Part shown: piece after piece, positions 1 to 6,620 of the stretch
Layout of the letters: each line of letters opens with the position of its first letter
Numbering within the stretch: the stretch's first letter is position 1
Assembly (NCBI GenBank): GCA_016200825.1
Contig: JACQEA010000146.1
Span: 1-6,620 of the forward strand
Direction of reading: 5' to 3'
Length of the DNA stretch: 6,620 nt
Source: Chloroflexota bacterium
Lineage (GTDB): Bacteria > Chloroflexota > Anaerolineae > UBA4142
Position numbers and translations under genes: made by a program
Notes under the pieces: generated by a model
Told to the model about the DNA's origin: nothing
What the model saw: the letters and a program-made list of their open reading frames with translations, nothing else
The model's database searches: none

Positions 1-69
1 TATGTGTTGTACGATGCGCGCGCGTTTGAGATTCACGCGCGCGTGCTCGCTCAAATTTTGGGAAAGTAA
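1..69 (+). CDS. C-terminal end of an unidentified protein (partial, cut by left edge)
   Basis: Frame 1 is open from the first base to a TAA at 67-69 and gives 22 residues, beginning YVLYDARAFEIHA and ending in AQILGK. The composition (amphipathic, helix-like, Ala/Arg/Leu rich) and the GCG/CGC codons match the confident genes in the window, and the sequence turns AT-rich and repeat-bearing right after the stop, as expected past a gene end. The fragment is too short to name a family. A chance open frame of this length is possible, so the call rests on codon style and position. The sequence left of the window would settle it. Confidence 0.5.
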   Translation, partial: YVLYDARAFEIHARVLAQILGK

Positions 70-127
70 CGCGCAAATTATTTTAGAGCGTAGACTTTCC
101 GAAATAAAAAATCTCACCGCAAAGGCG

Positions 128-165
128 CCCTTCGCTGCGCTCAGGGTAAACTCCGAACGCGAAGG
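128..165. repeat. Short intergenic hairpin repeat, copy 1 (TTCGCTnCGCTCAG core)
   Basis: The arms CCTTCGC (129-135) and GCGAAGG (159-165) are perfect inverted repeats around a 23-nt centre. Bases 131-155 match bases 980-1004 at 23 of 25 positions, and the second copy lies inside the larger element at 961-1076. Two copies in one small window, both intergenic, suggest a dispersed REP/MITE-like family. That is inferred from this window alone. Confidence 0.6.
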
Positions 166-259
166 AAAGACGATGAAACGAATGGAAAAGCAATCAAATT
201 TTTTCTTTGTGCCCTTCGTGTCTTTGGTAAAAGTTATTCTGAATAAGGTCTAGTATACA

Positions 260-718
260 ATGTGGCGATTAATTTTTGCCGCGCCTGCTAGTCTGCTTGT
301 CGCGTGCATCACCGTCGTCGTTGCTCCGACTGCGACGCCCTTTCCAGAATCAACGGTAACAATTTCAACAACCATTTCGCCGAAACAACCGACGACATTT
401 TCTACTCGCGCAAACACATCGCCGCCGCCGACTTTAGTTATCGCGTCAAGTTGTATTTCGTGGCGCGAGGCGCGTGCACACGTGGGCGAAAATATTTGTG
501 TGACCGGAATTGTCACGCGCGTATTCACTGACCCGCGCTCGCGCGTGACGTTTATTGATTTTAGCACCGAGCGCGCGGCGTACACGGCTTTTTCTCCGCA
601 GATAATTTGGGAAGCGAGTCTCGTGGGCAAGTGCGTCAAGATTTTTGGCGCGATTGTTTTGTTCAACGACCAGCCCGAGACGGTGATTAATTCTAAAGAG
701 CAATTAATGTTGTGTTAA
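260..718 (+). CDS. Putative lipoprotein with OB-fold-like domain
   Basis: This encodes a 152-residue exported protein. The N-terminus MWRLIFAAPASLLVAC reads as a short lipoprotein signal: one Arg, a hydrophobic stretch, and the lipobox LVAC with Cys16 as the likely lipidated residue. Residues 22-60 are a Pro/Thr/Ser-rich linker. Residues 66-150 form a compact beta-rich domain, with the pattern ISWREARAHVGENICVTG followed by VTFIDF and GKCVKIFGAIVLFNDQPE. This resembles small OB-fold domains found in exported Chloroflexota and nuclease-associated proteins; the ligand is unknown. Cysteines 65, 80, 125 and 152 could form disulfides. The ATG at 260 is the only plausible upstream start, because an in-frame TAG lies at 251-253. 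The ribosome site is weak (AAGG at 245-248). The gene converges on the tRNA-Leu gene. It is confidently coding; the fold is inferred from sequence pattern. Confidence 0.75.
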   Translation: MWRLIFAAPASLLVACITVVVAPTATPFPESTVTISTTISPKQPTTFSTRANTSPPPTLVIASSCISWREARAHVGENICVTGIVTRVFTDPRSRVTFIDFSTERAAYTAFSPQIIWEASLVGKCVKIFGAIVLFNDQPETVINSKEQLMLC

Positions 719-738
719 GGAGATCGGATGGTGCGAGG

Positions 739-745
739 AAAAAAA
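739..745 (-). terminator. T7 tract just downstream of tRNA-Leu (possible 3' end signal)
   Basis: On the minus strand a run of seven T residues begins 7 nt after the tRNA discriminator base. There is no separate hairpin before it, so it is not a standard intrinsic terminator. The folded tRNA itself may act as the upstream structure. The assignment is tentative. Confidence 0.3.
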
Positions 746-752
746 TGTTGAA

Positions 753-838
753 TGGGCTGGGAGGGAGTCGAACCCACACGATGGATTAGCCACCAAAGGA
801 TTTTAAGTCCTCCGCGTCTGCCATTCCGCCACCAGCCC
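753..838 (-). tRNA. tRNA-Leu (anticodon UAA)
   Basis: This 86-nt class II tRNA reads UUA and UUG leucine codons. The acceptor stem GGGCTGG/CCAGCCC pairs perfectly and is followed by discriminator A. The D arm is GCG/CGC. The anticodon stem GAGGA/TCCTT carries the loop CTTAAAA with anticodon TAA. A long variable arm pairs GGTGG with CCATC around CTAAT, as expected for leucine. The T loop is TTCGACT. The T stem GTGGG/CCCTC has one U-U mismatch at its second pair. CCA is not encoded (the next bases are TTC), so it must be added by the CCA-adding enzyme. A near-consensus promoter lies just upstream. The gene stands alone, convergent with the lipoprotein gene. Confidence 0.96.
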
Positions 839-857
839 ACTTGAACTTACAATCGCG

Positions 858-886
858 ATTTTATTATCGTTCGATTGAAATGTCAA
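858..886 (-). promoter_or_regulatory. Sigma70-type promoter of tRNA-Leu
   Basis: Read on the minus strand there is a perfect -35 TTGACA (886-881), a 17-bp spacer, and a -10 TAAAAT (863-858), which differs from TATAAT at one base. Transcription would start near 850, giving a leader of about 12 nt before the mature 5' end at 838. Position, spacing and orientation all fit the tRNA gene, and this is the strongest promoter in the window. Confidence 0.88.
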
Positions 887-960
887 CGCGAATTGCAAAT
901 GGGGAGTGGCTAAAGTCGAAAAGATATTTATTCATTCATTCAAAAAGGGAAGGTTACTAT

Positions 961-1076
961 GTCATTCTGAGGGAGCACATTCGCTCCGCTCAGTGTAAAC
1001 TCCGCGACCGAAGAATCTCGTTATGCAACTTGAAATCAAACGAGTCAACGAGATGCTTCGCTTCGCTCAGCATGAC
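961..1076. repeat. MITE-like imperfect inverted repeat element
   Basis: The outer arms GTCATTCTGAG (961-971) and CTCAGCATGAC (1066-1076) match as inverted repeats at 10 of 11 positions. The inner arms AAGAATCTCGTT (1011-1022) and AACGAGATGCTT (1047-1058) match at 11 of 12. The left arm is longer than the right by about 30 nt. The extra piece (about 978-1007) holds the second copy of the short repeat seen at 131-155, as if one repeat had inserted into another. An open frame crosses this element in the plus direction, but it gives only repeat-derived residues and is not a gene. The stretch 839-1208 has no other protein-coding signal. Confidence 0.7.
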
Positions 1077-1133
1077 AGCGGCACTTGATCCCTTCGCAAA
1101 AATTTGATCTCTGCGCGATTAGCTACTCCGGAC

Positions 1134-1168
1134 AGGGGCGAGTTTCAGACTCGCCCCTAATTTTTTTT
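1134..1168 (+). terminator. Perfect 10-bp hairpin followed by T tract
   Basis: AGGGGCGAGT (1134-1143) pairs perfectly with ACTCGCCCCT (1149-1158) around the loop TTCAG, followed by AA and eight T residues (1161-1168). This is a textbook intrinsic terminator for plus-strand transcripts. However, the nearest plus-strand gene ends over 400 nt upstream with a minus-strand tRNA in between, and the minus-strand operon that ends at 1209 meets the hairpin from the A-rich side. It may instead be a dispersed GC-rich palindrome, or a barrier separating the operon from the tRNA region. The structure is certain; the role is not. Confidence 0.6.
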
Positions 1169-1208
1169 GAATTACGTTCCGCGCAACCACGCGCGATGAA
1201 AATTTATT

Positions 1209-1910
1209 TTACGGACGCGGCGTGTTCGTTGGCGCGGGCACAAAAGTCGGCACGATGTTCGGCGGCGCAGTCGTTGGCGTGATCGGCGCGGGCGTTGATG
1301 TCGGCGGTGTGCCGGTGACAGTTGGTGTTACAGGAATTGTCGGAGTAAAAGTTGGCGTTGGTGTTGGTTGATAGGGCGGCGCGTCAAACCATGCCATCAA
1401 ATCGTCAATCACCGATTGACTGACGATAAAAACAATTTTGCCGCCGGTGTGGACGGCATAGTAATCATTTCCGCCGGTCGTTTTGTCGCCAACGGTCAAC
1501 GCGTATTGCTCCGTATTCGTCAACGTAATGCGCGCTTCGAGTGTCGCGGTGATAAAGCCGAACGATTTCAGATCCGTCACATTCGACAACACGCGACTTG
1601 GTTGCAACGTGATCAAGCGATTGAGCATTTGTGTAATTTTGAAATCATCGCCCTCTTTTTGTTCCGGTGTTTCAATCCGCCAGCCCGCATCGGTGCGCGT
1701 CACTTTTACTTGGCGCGGCGCGCGCAGATCGCGCACCTCGATAGATTGAACGTCCGACGACGCGACGGGAAAAAGATACGGTTTCGCGATGCCTGTCGCG
1801 GTCGGCGTCGCGTTGAGCTGTTGCGACGGTTTATCTTGATCCACCAGAAATACAAAACCAAACAGCGCGATGAAAACCGCAACGACAATCAGAGTTACCC
1901 GCGAATTCAC
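1209..1910 (-). CDS. DUF4340 domain protein, membrane-anchored, Pro/Thr-rich tail
   Basis: This is a 233-residue protein of unknown function and the last gene of the ABC/GldG operon. I place the start at the GTG at 1910-1908: it lies one base after the GldG stop and 8 nt after a strong GGAGGAG site. An in-frame ATG at 1946 has no such site and would add 12 residues unlike an N-terminus. Residues 5-23 form one membrane segment. Residues about 45-175 fit DUF4340: an SIEVRD strand, then DAGWRIETP, then LKSFGF and YYAVHTGGKIVFIV. Residues 180-233 are almost entirely Pro, Thr, Ala and Val and probably form a disordered extracytoplasmic tail. The single DUF4340 unit makes it short next to the 300-500 residues usual for many members. 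DUF4340 genes often sit beside GldG-type ABC genes, so a role in that complex is likely but undefined. Confidence 0.85.
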   Translation of the reverse strand: MNSRVTLIVVAVFIALFGFVFLVDQDKPSQQLNATPTATGIAKPYLFPVASSDVQSIEVRDLRAPRQVKVTRTDAGWRIETPEQKEGDDFKITQMLNRLITLQPSRVLSNVTDLKSFGFITATLEARITLTNTEQYALTVGDKTTGGNDYYAVHTGGKIVFIVSQSVIDDLMAWFDAPPYQPTPTPTFTPTIPVTPTVTGTPPTSTPAPITPTTAPPNIVPTFVPAPTNTPRP

Positions 1911-1911
1911 G

Positions 1912-3465
1912 TTACCGTCTCCTCCACCACACGATCGCGCCCACAATCAACAGCGCGGCGGGCAGAAACAAAAAGCTGGACCAGAAAACAAAATTGGATT
2001 GTTCGCTCGTCAGAATTACCGGACGACGCGTATCTTGTTTGGTTGGAATCGAGATCAAGGTGTCTTGTCCCGCCAGCCACGCGAGCGAATTGGAAAATAA
2101 AATTTCATTGCCCGACCCCGCGCCGACATTGATCAACGTATTGAATGTGCCATTCGTCGGGAAGGTCGAATTTCCAAAGACGACCAGCCGCGCGGGTTTG
2201 TCTGCGCCGCTCGCTTCGACCGCGTACGCTAAATCCACGGGACCCTTGGTATCTTTGTTCGCGTCAAAATTCGCTTGCTGATTTTTCAGCGCGACGAAAT
2301 CTGTTTCGCCCCAACTTTGATCGGAGGTGGAAAATAACGCGGACGCGTTTCGACCGGTGGGCGGCGTCGCAGTTGTGGTGAGCGAACGCACGCCGGGCAA
2401 CACCGCGGTTTCACCGGCGAGATCGCTGGTGATTTGATGCGATTTGTATTGCACGATCACTGGAATTTGCGCGCGCCCAAAAAATCCATACTTTTGATCA
2501 ATCGCGATATCGTTGCGCGCTTCCAGTCCCCATTCTTTCAACAGCGCGTCCAGTCCCGCTTCGGTCTGCGGATCGAGTAAGATCATCACGCGTCCGCTTT
2601 GGTCGAGATATTTTTTTACGACGGCAATTTCAGCCGCATCGAATTTTTTCGTCGCGCCCGCGATCACGAGCGCAGAAATTTCCGAGGGCATCGTCTCGGT
2701 GACCGTGCGCAAATCGAGCACGTCCACTTTATAATTGTTCGTTTCCATCGAGGACTTGAGCAAACTGTATCCATTTTCGCTGTTGTCATTCGGAGAATGT
2801 TCGCCGTGACCGAGCGTGAAATAAATGGTCGGTTGCGTGTCCTGCGAAACTTTGACGAGCGCGTTCGTAAACGCTTGCTCGTCACTGCCAAAAACATTTT
2901 CGCGCCGCGTCCCGCGCTCGAACACGATCATATTACTGAACGCTTTGTATTCGCGCGCGATCGCGGGTTCTTCGTCCGGGTCAATAAATTTGTACGTAAA
3001 TTTGTCCGAGAGGTTGGCGTACTCTTTCAAGCGATCTTCCACCGGACCGCGATTGCCGCCCCCTTGCAACGTCGGATAAAACGCGACGGCTTGCACCGGT
3101 TGCTTGAGATCTTTCAGCACGGAAAGCGTTTTGGGCGAAAGCGTAAACGATTGATCTTGCGTAAAATCTTGCCGCCAATGATAACGCGTCGATAACACAT
3201 TCACGAGCGCGATAATGCCGATCAACGCCAGCACCGTGATCAGCGCGTTCGATCCGTAGCGCGCACTGCGGCCGCTTAACATCGCTTCCACTTGCGTGGG
3301 GCGCGCGTAAATGAACAGCGCGATAAAAACGACGCCGATCAAAACAATTCCCCACAAACGTTCGCCGGGTTGATTACCGATCAAAAAGAAAATAAACGCG
3401 ACCGCCCACAAAGCCAAACCGATTCCGCCAAAAAGTTCGGCGCGAGATTGTAATCGTGCGCGCAT
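1912..3465 (-). CDS. GldG-family ABC transporter auxiliary membrane protein
   Basis: This 517-residue protein is the large extracytoplasmic partner of an ABC-2 exporter. Residues 12-29, 37-54 and 73-92 are membrane segments, and residues 493-513 form a last one followed by WWRRR. Between them lies an extracytoplasmic region of about 400 residues matching the GldG/ABC_transp_aux pattern (PF09822 type): FTLSPKTLSVLKDLKQPV near 107-124, KFIDPDEEPAIA near 159-170, the hallmark FTLGHGE at 216-222, then SALVIAG and RVMILLDPQ in the GATase-like fold, and RLVVFGNS at 426-433. Its ATG overlaps the permease stop by one base (TAATG), with a strong AGGAGGT site inside the permease gene, so the two are probably translationally coupled. 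The family is needed for gliding in Flavobacterium; elsewhere its substrate is unknown, and gliding should not be assumed here. Confidence 0.9.
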   Translation of the reverse strand: MRARLQSRAELFGGIGLALWAVAFIFFLIGNQPGERLWGIVLIGVVFIALFIYARPTQVEAMLSGRSARYGSNALITVLALIGIIALVNVLSTRYHWRQDFTQDQSFTLSPKTLSVLKDLKQPVQAVAFYPTLQGGGNRGPVEDRLKEYANLSDKFTYKFIDPDEEPAIAREYKAFSNMIVFERGTRRENVFGSDEQAFTNALVKVSQDTQPTIYFTLGHGEHSPNDNSENGYSLLKSSMETNNYKVDVLDLRTVTETMPSEISALVIAGATKKFDAAEIAVVKKYLDQSGRVMILLDPQTEAGLDALLKEWGLEARNDIAIDQKYGFFGRAQIPVIVQYKSHQITSDLAGETAVLPGVRSLTTTATPPTGRNASALFSTSDQSWGETDFVALKNQQANFDANKDTKGPVDLAYAVEASGADKPARLVVFGNSTFPTNGTFNTLINVGAGSGNEILFSNSLAWLAGQDTLISIPTKQDTRRPVILTSEQSNFVFWSSFLFLPAALLIVGAIVWWRRR

Positions 3466-4181
3466 TAGCTAAACCTCCTCGATTGCAATGAGAACGTCGC
3501 CAGAATCAACGCAATCGCGATGACGCTGAGCGCGTAGACTACATCAATCGTATCCAGCACGCCGCGGAAAAATCCATCGTAGTGCTTTTGAATCGAAACA
3601 TAACTGACGAATGTGCCGAGCGGACCAAATCCAGTAATGCTCGTCGCGGGATCGGCGATAAACATCAGTAATAACAAAACAAAACCCGCGAAATACGCGA
3701 TCACTTGATTCTGCGTCAGCGACGACGTGAACAATCCAATCGCGAGAAACATACTGCCAAAGAGCAACACGCCGAAATAACCGGTGAATAACGGAATCAT
3801 ATCCGGGTTGCCGATGAATTTCAAAATCAACGCATAGTACAACGTCGGCGCGACCATCACCACGGCAAACGTGATGACACTGCCCAGAAATTTTCCGATC
3901 ACGACTTGCCAATCGTGGATCGGTGAAGTGAGCAACAGCTCGATCGTTCCGAGTCGCTTTTCTTCCGCGAGCAATCGCATCGTCAGCGCGGGCGCGAGCA
4001 ACAACAAAACAAAAATCATGTTGCCAAAGACCGAACGCAGTGATGCTTCTTGCGATGAGATGACGATGAGCGAAAACAAATAACCCATAAACACGAGAAA
4101 CAACGCGCTCACCACATACGGCACTGGCGAAACAATAAACGCGCGCAGTTCTCTGGAGGCAATCGTCCAAATATTTTTCAT
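3465..4181 (-). CDS. ABC-2 type permease, GldF-like
   Basis: This 238-residue inner-membrane subunit has about six hydrophobic segments, roughly at residues 20-41, 53-70, 100-121, 131-153, 158-176 and 212-231. The conserved stretch MRLLAEEKRLGTIELLL at 68-84, followed by TSPIHDWQ, is characteristic of GldF-type ABC-2 permeases and forms the cytoplasmic coupling region. The N-terminus MKNIWTIASRELRAFIVSP is also typical. I prefer the ATG at 4181-4179 because GGGAG lies 7 nt before it; an ATG at 4202 would add seven polar residues and has no clear ribosome site. The gene starts 33 nt after the ATPase gene and overlaps the GldG gene by one base. It should pair with the adjacent ATPase as a homodimer, since no second permease is present. 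Function is confident at family level; substrate unknown. Confidence 0.9.
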   Translation of the reverse strand: MKNIWTIASRELRAFIVSPVPYVVSALFLVFMGYLFSLIVISSQEASLRSVFGNMIFVLLLLAPALTMRLLAEEKRLGTIELLLTSPIHDWQVVIGKFLGSVITFAVVMVAPTLYYALILKFIGNPDMIPLFTGYFGVLLFGSMFLAIGLFTSSLTQNQVIAYFAGFVLLLLMFIADPATSITGFGPLGTFVSYVSIQKHYDGFFRGVLDTIDVVYALSVIAIALILATFSLQSRRFS

Positions 4182-4214
4182 TCTGATTCTCCCGCGTGAC
4201 ATGGCGTGGTCATT

Positions 4215-5156
4215 CTAAACATTCTCTTCGGTCGTCAATTTCAAGAACACTTCTTCTAACGACATTCCCACCGGGCGCAATTCCAAAATTCCCCAGCCGC
4301 GTTGCACCGCCAGCGTCGCCAGTTCCGCGCGCTTGTCCGTGCCGAGCGTGGTTTCAATTTCAAATCCGTTTTCTTCTTTTGCCGTGACGCCCAACACGCC
4401 TTTAATTTTTTCCAATTCTTTCGCGATGCCCGGCGCGCTTTGCGCGACTTGCAAGTACACATGCTCCGCGCCGCGCACGCGCGACGCCAGCCGCGCCGGA
4501 GTATCTTCCGCAACAATTTCGCCGTTGTTGATGATGAGCACGCGCGAACAAGTTTGACTCGCCTCCGGCAAAATGTGCGTGGAGAGAATGATCGTGTGCT
4601 CTTTACCAAACTCTTTGATCAGATTGCGGACCTCGATGATTTGTTTTGGATCTAACCCAATCGTCGGTTCATCCAGGATCAACACATCGGGATTATGCAC
4701 CAACGCTTGCGCAATGCCGACACGCTGACGAAATCCTTTCGACAATTTGCCGATGATCGTGTCCGCGCGTTCGCCGATGTTCGTCATTTCCATCGCGCGA
4801 TCCACCGCGTCGAAAGTATTTTCCACTCCGCGCAAGCGCGCGGCGAAATCTAAATAATCGTACACGGTCATTTCGGTATACAACGGCACGGTCTCCGGCA
4901 AATAGCCGATCCGTTTGCGAACCGCCAGCGAATCGGAAAAAACATCATGCTCCGCGATGCGCGCGGTTCCGCTCGACGCGGGAAGATAGCCGGTGAGAAT
5001 CCGCATCGTGGTCGTCTTGCCCGCGCCGTTCGGTCCAAGAAATCCAAGAATCTCGCCGCGCTTGACTTGAAACGAAACGTCGCGCAAGGCTTGATACGTG
5101 CCGTACGTTTTGAAAAGGTGATCCACTTGGATCATTGGGGTGCTGTCAGTCGTCAT
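4215..5156 (-). CDS. ABC transporter ATP-binding protein, GldA/CcmA-like
   Basis: This 313-residue cytoplasmic ATPase powers the neighbouring ABC-2 permease. Walker A is GPNGAGKTT at 41-49. The Q-loop region reads GYLPE at 84-88, with Glu in the usual Gln place, as in GldA-type proteins. The signature motif is LSKGFRQRV at 138-146, a known variant of LSGGQ in this subfamily. Walker B is VLILDEP at 158-164, the D-loop GLDP at 167-170, and the switch His is H194 in LSTHIL. Residues 225-313 form the usual C-terminal extension, ending with PVGMSLEEVFLKLT. The ATG at 5156 has a strong AAAGGAG site 5 nt upstream. All catalytic residues are present, so it should be active. Naming it gldA would overstate the link to gliding. 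Confidence 0.93.
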   Translation of the reverse strand: MTTDSTPMIQVDHLFKTYGTYQALRDVSFQVKRGEILGFLGPNGAGKTTTMRILTGYLPASSGTARIAEHDVFSDSLAVRKRIGYLPETVPLYTEMTVYDYLDFAARLRGVENTFDAVDRAMEMTNIGERADTIIGKLSKGFRQRVGIAQALVHNPDVLILDEPTIGLDPKQIIEVRNLIKEFGKEHTIILSTHILPEASQTCSRVLIINNGEIVAEDTPARLASRVRGAEHVYLQVAQSAPGIAKELEKIKGVLGVTAKEENGFEIETTLGTDKRAELATLAVQRGWGILELRPVGMSLEEVFLKLTTEENV

Positions 5157-5255
5157 CGAAACTCCTTTTTCGAAAAACGTCGAACGAAAATCGTTTCCAA
5201 TGTGTTAGCAAAGGACTGGGTGATTAAGCCGAGATGAAATGCAGATTAAAAAGAA
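5157..5255 (-). promoter_or_regulatory. Leader between glnS and the ABC operon, with RBS and small palindromes
   Basis: This gap is the only sizeable break in the minus-strand gene run and is AT-rich. It ends in a strong ribosome site (AAAGGAG, 5168-5162). Immediately upstream is the perfect 12-bp palindrome TTTTTCGAAAAA (5166-5177, overlapping the site by a few bases), and just beyond it the small inverted repeat AACGA-AAA-TCGTT (5183-5195). Either could be an operator or an RNA structure controlling access to the ribosome site, but in AT-rich DNA they could also arise by chance. I see no convincing -35/-10 pair and no terminator, so read-through from glnS remains possible. Confidence 0.35.

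Positions 5256-6620
<1,365 letters not shown>

Noticed and set aside
2..253. Plus-strand open frame of 83 codons at the left edge
   Set aside because: It crosses the intergenic repeat (giving APFAALRVNSE) and the AT-rich spacer. Frame 1, ending at 69, has better codon style for the first bases, and nothing supports a gene to 253.
250..666. Minus-strand open frame of 138 codons over the lipoprotein gene
   Set aside because: The plus-strand frame has a signal peptide with lipobox and a recognisable domain pattern. The minus frame has neither and no ribosome site.
717..751. Seven-codon ORF (MVRGKKC) after a strong AAGGAG site
   Set aside because: The ribosome site is good and overlaps the lipoprotein stop, but the peptide is tiny, nothing regulated follows on that strand, and it runs up to the tRNA 3' end. 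It is probably chance.
841..1107. Plus-strand open frame of 88 codons beside the tRNA
   Set aside because: It begins with TTG inside the tRNA promoter region and its second half (CFASLSMTAALD) is translated from the TTCGCTTCGCTCAG repeat, a common source of spurious proteins. It has no ribosome site.
1368..2132. Long plus-strand open frame of 254 codons
   Set aside because: It lies antisense to the DUF4340 and GldG genes, has an Arg/Asn-rich composition without family features, and no good ribosome site. The minus-strand frames show clear domains, so this is a shadow of codon bias.
2599..3195. Plus-strand open frame of 198 codons
   Set aside because: It is antisense to the middle of the GldG gene, very rich in Arg, Phe and Val, and matches no family. 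It is a shadow frame.

Overview
The window looks like an ordinary chromosomal segment of an uncultured bacterium, most likely a Chloroflexota (Anaerolineae-like) genome. I infer this from three things: Pro/Thr-rich low-complexity tails and linkers on two exported proteins, a GCG/CGC-heavy codon style, and intergenic palindromes built around a 'TTCGCTnCGCTCAG' core. All three are common in environmental genomes of that phylum, but no marker gene here proves the assignment.

Layout, left to right. Bases 1-69 are probably the last 22 codons of a plus-strand gene. A short repeat-bearing spacer follows, then a small plus-strand lipoprotein gene with an OB-fold-like domain (260-718). It converges on a minus-strand tRNA-Leu(UAA) gene (753-838), which has a near-consensus promoter at 858-886. 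Bases 839-1208 hold no convincing protein gene. They contain the tRNA promoter, a MITE-like imperfect inverted repeat (961-1076) and a perfect 10-bp hairpin with a T tract (1134-1168).

From 1209 to the right end everything is on the minus strand. In transcription order it is: glnS (glutaminyl-tRNA synthetase, cut by the right edge), a 97-nt gap, then four tightly packed genes. These encode an ABC ATPase of the GldA/CcmA type, an ABC-2 permease of the GldF type, a GldG-family membrane protein with a large extracytoplasmic domain, and a membrane-anchored DUF4340 protein. The permease and GldG genes overlap by one base (TAATG), and GldG and the DUF4340 gene are one base apart, each with a strong ribosome binding site inside the upstream gene. 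The four products are therefore probably made together and act as one membrane complex. In Flavobacterium, GldAFG is linked to gliding. Outside Bacteroidota the same module with DUF4340 is widespread, and its substrate is unknown.

I see no phage, CRISPR, toxin-antitoxin or defence system. The most useful points are the Gld-ABC/DUF4340 module, the two corrected start sites, the repeat family, and the orientation puzzle of the hairpin at 1134-1168.
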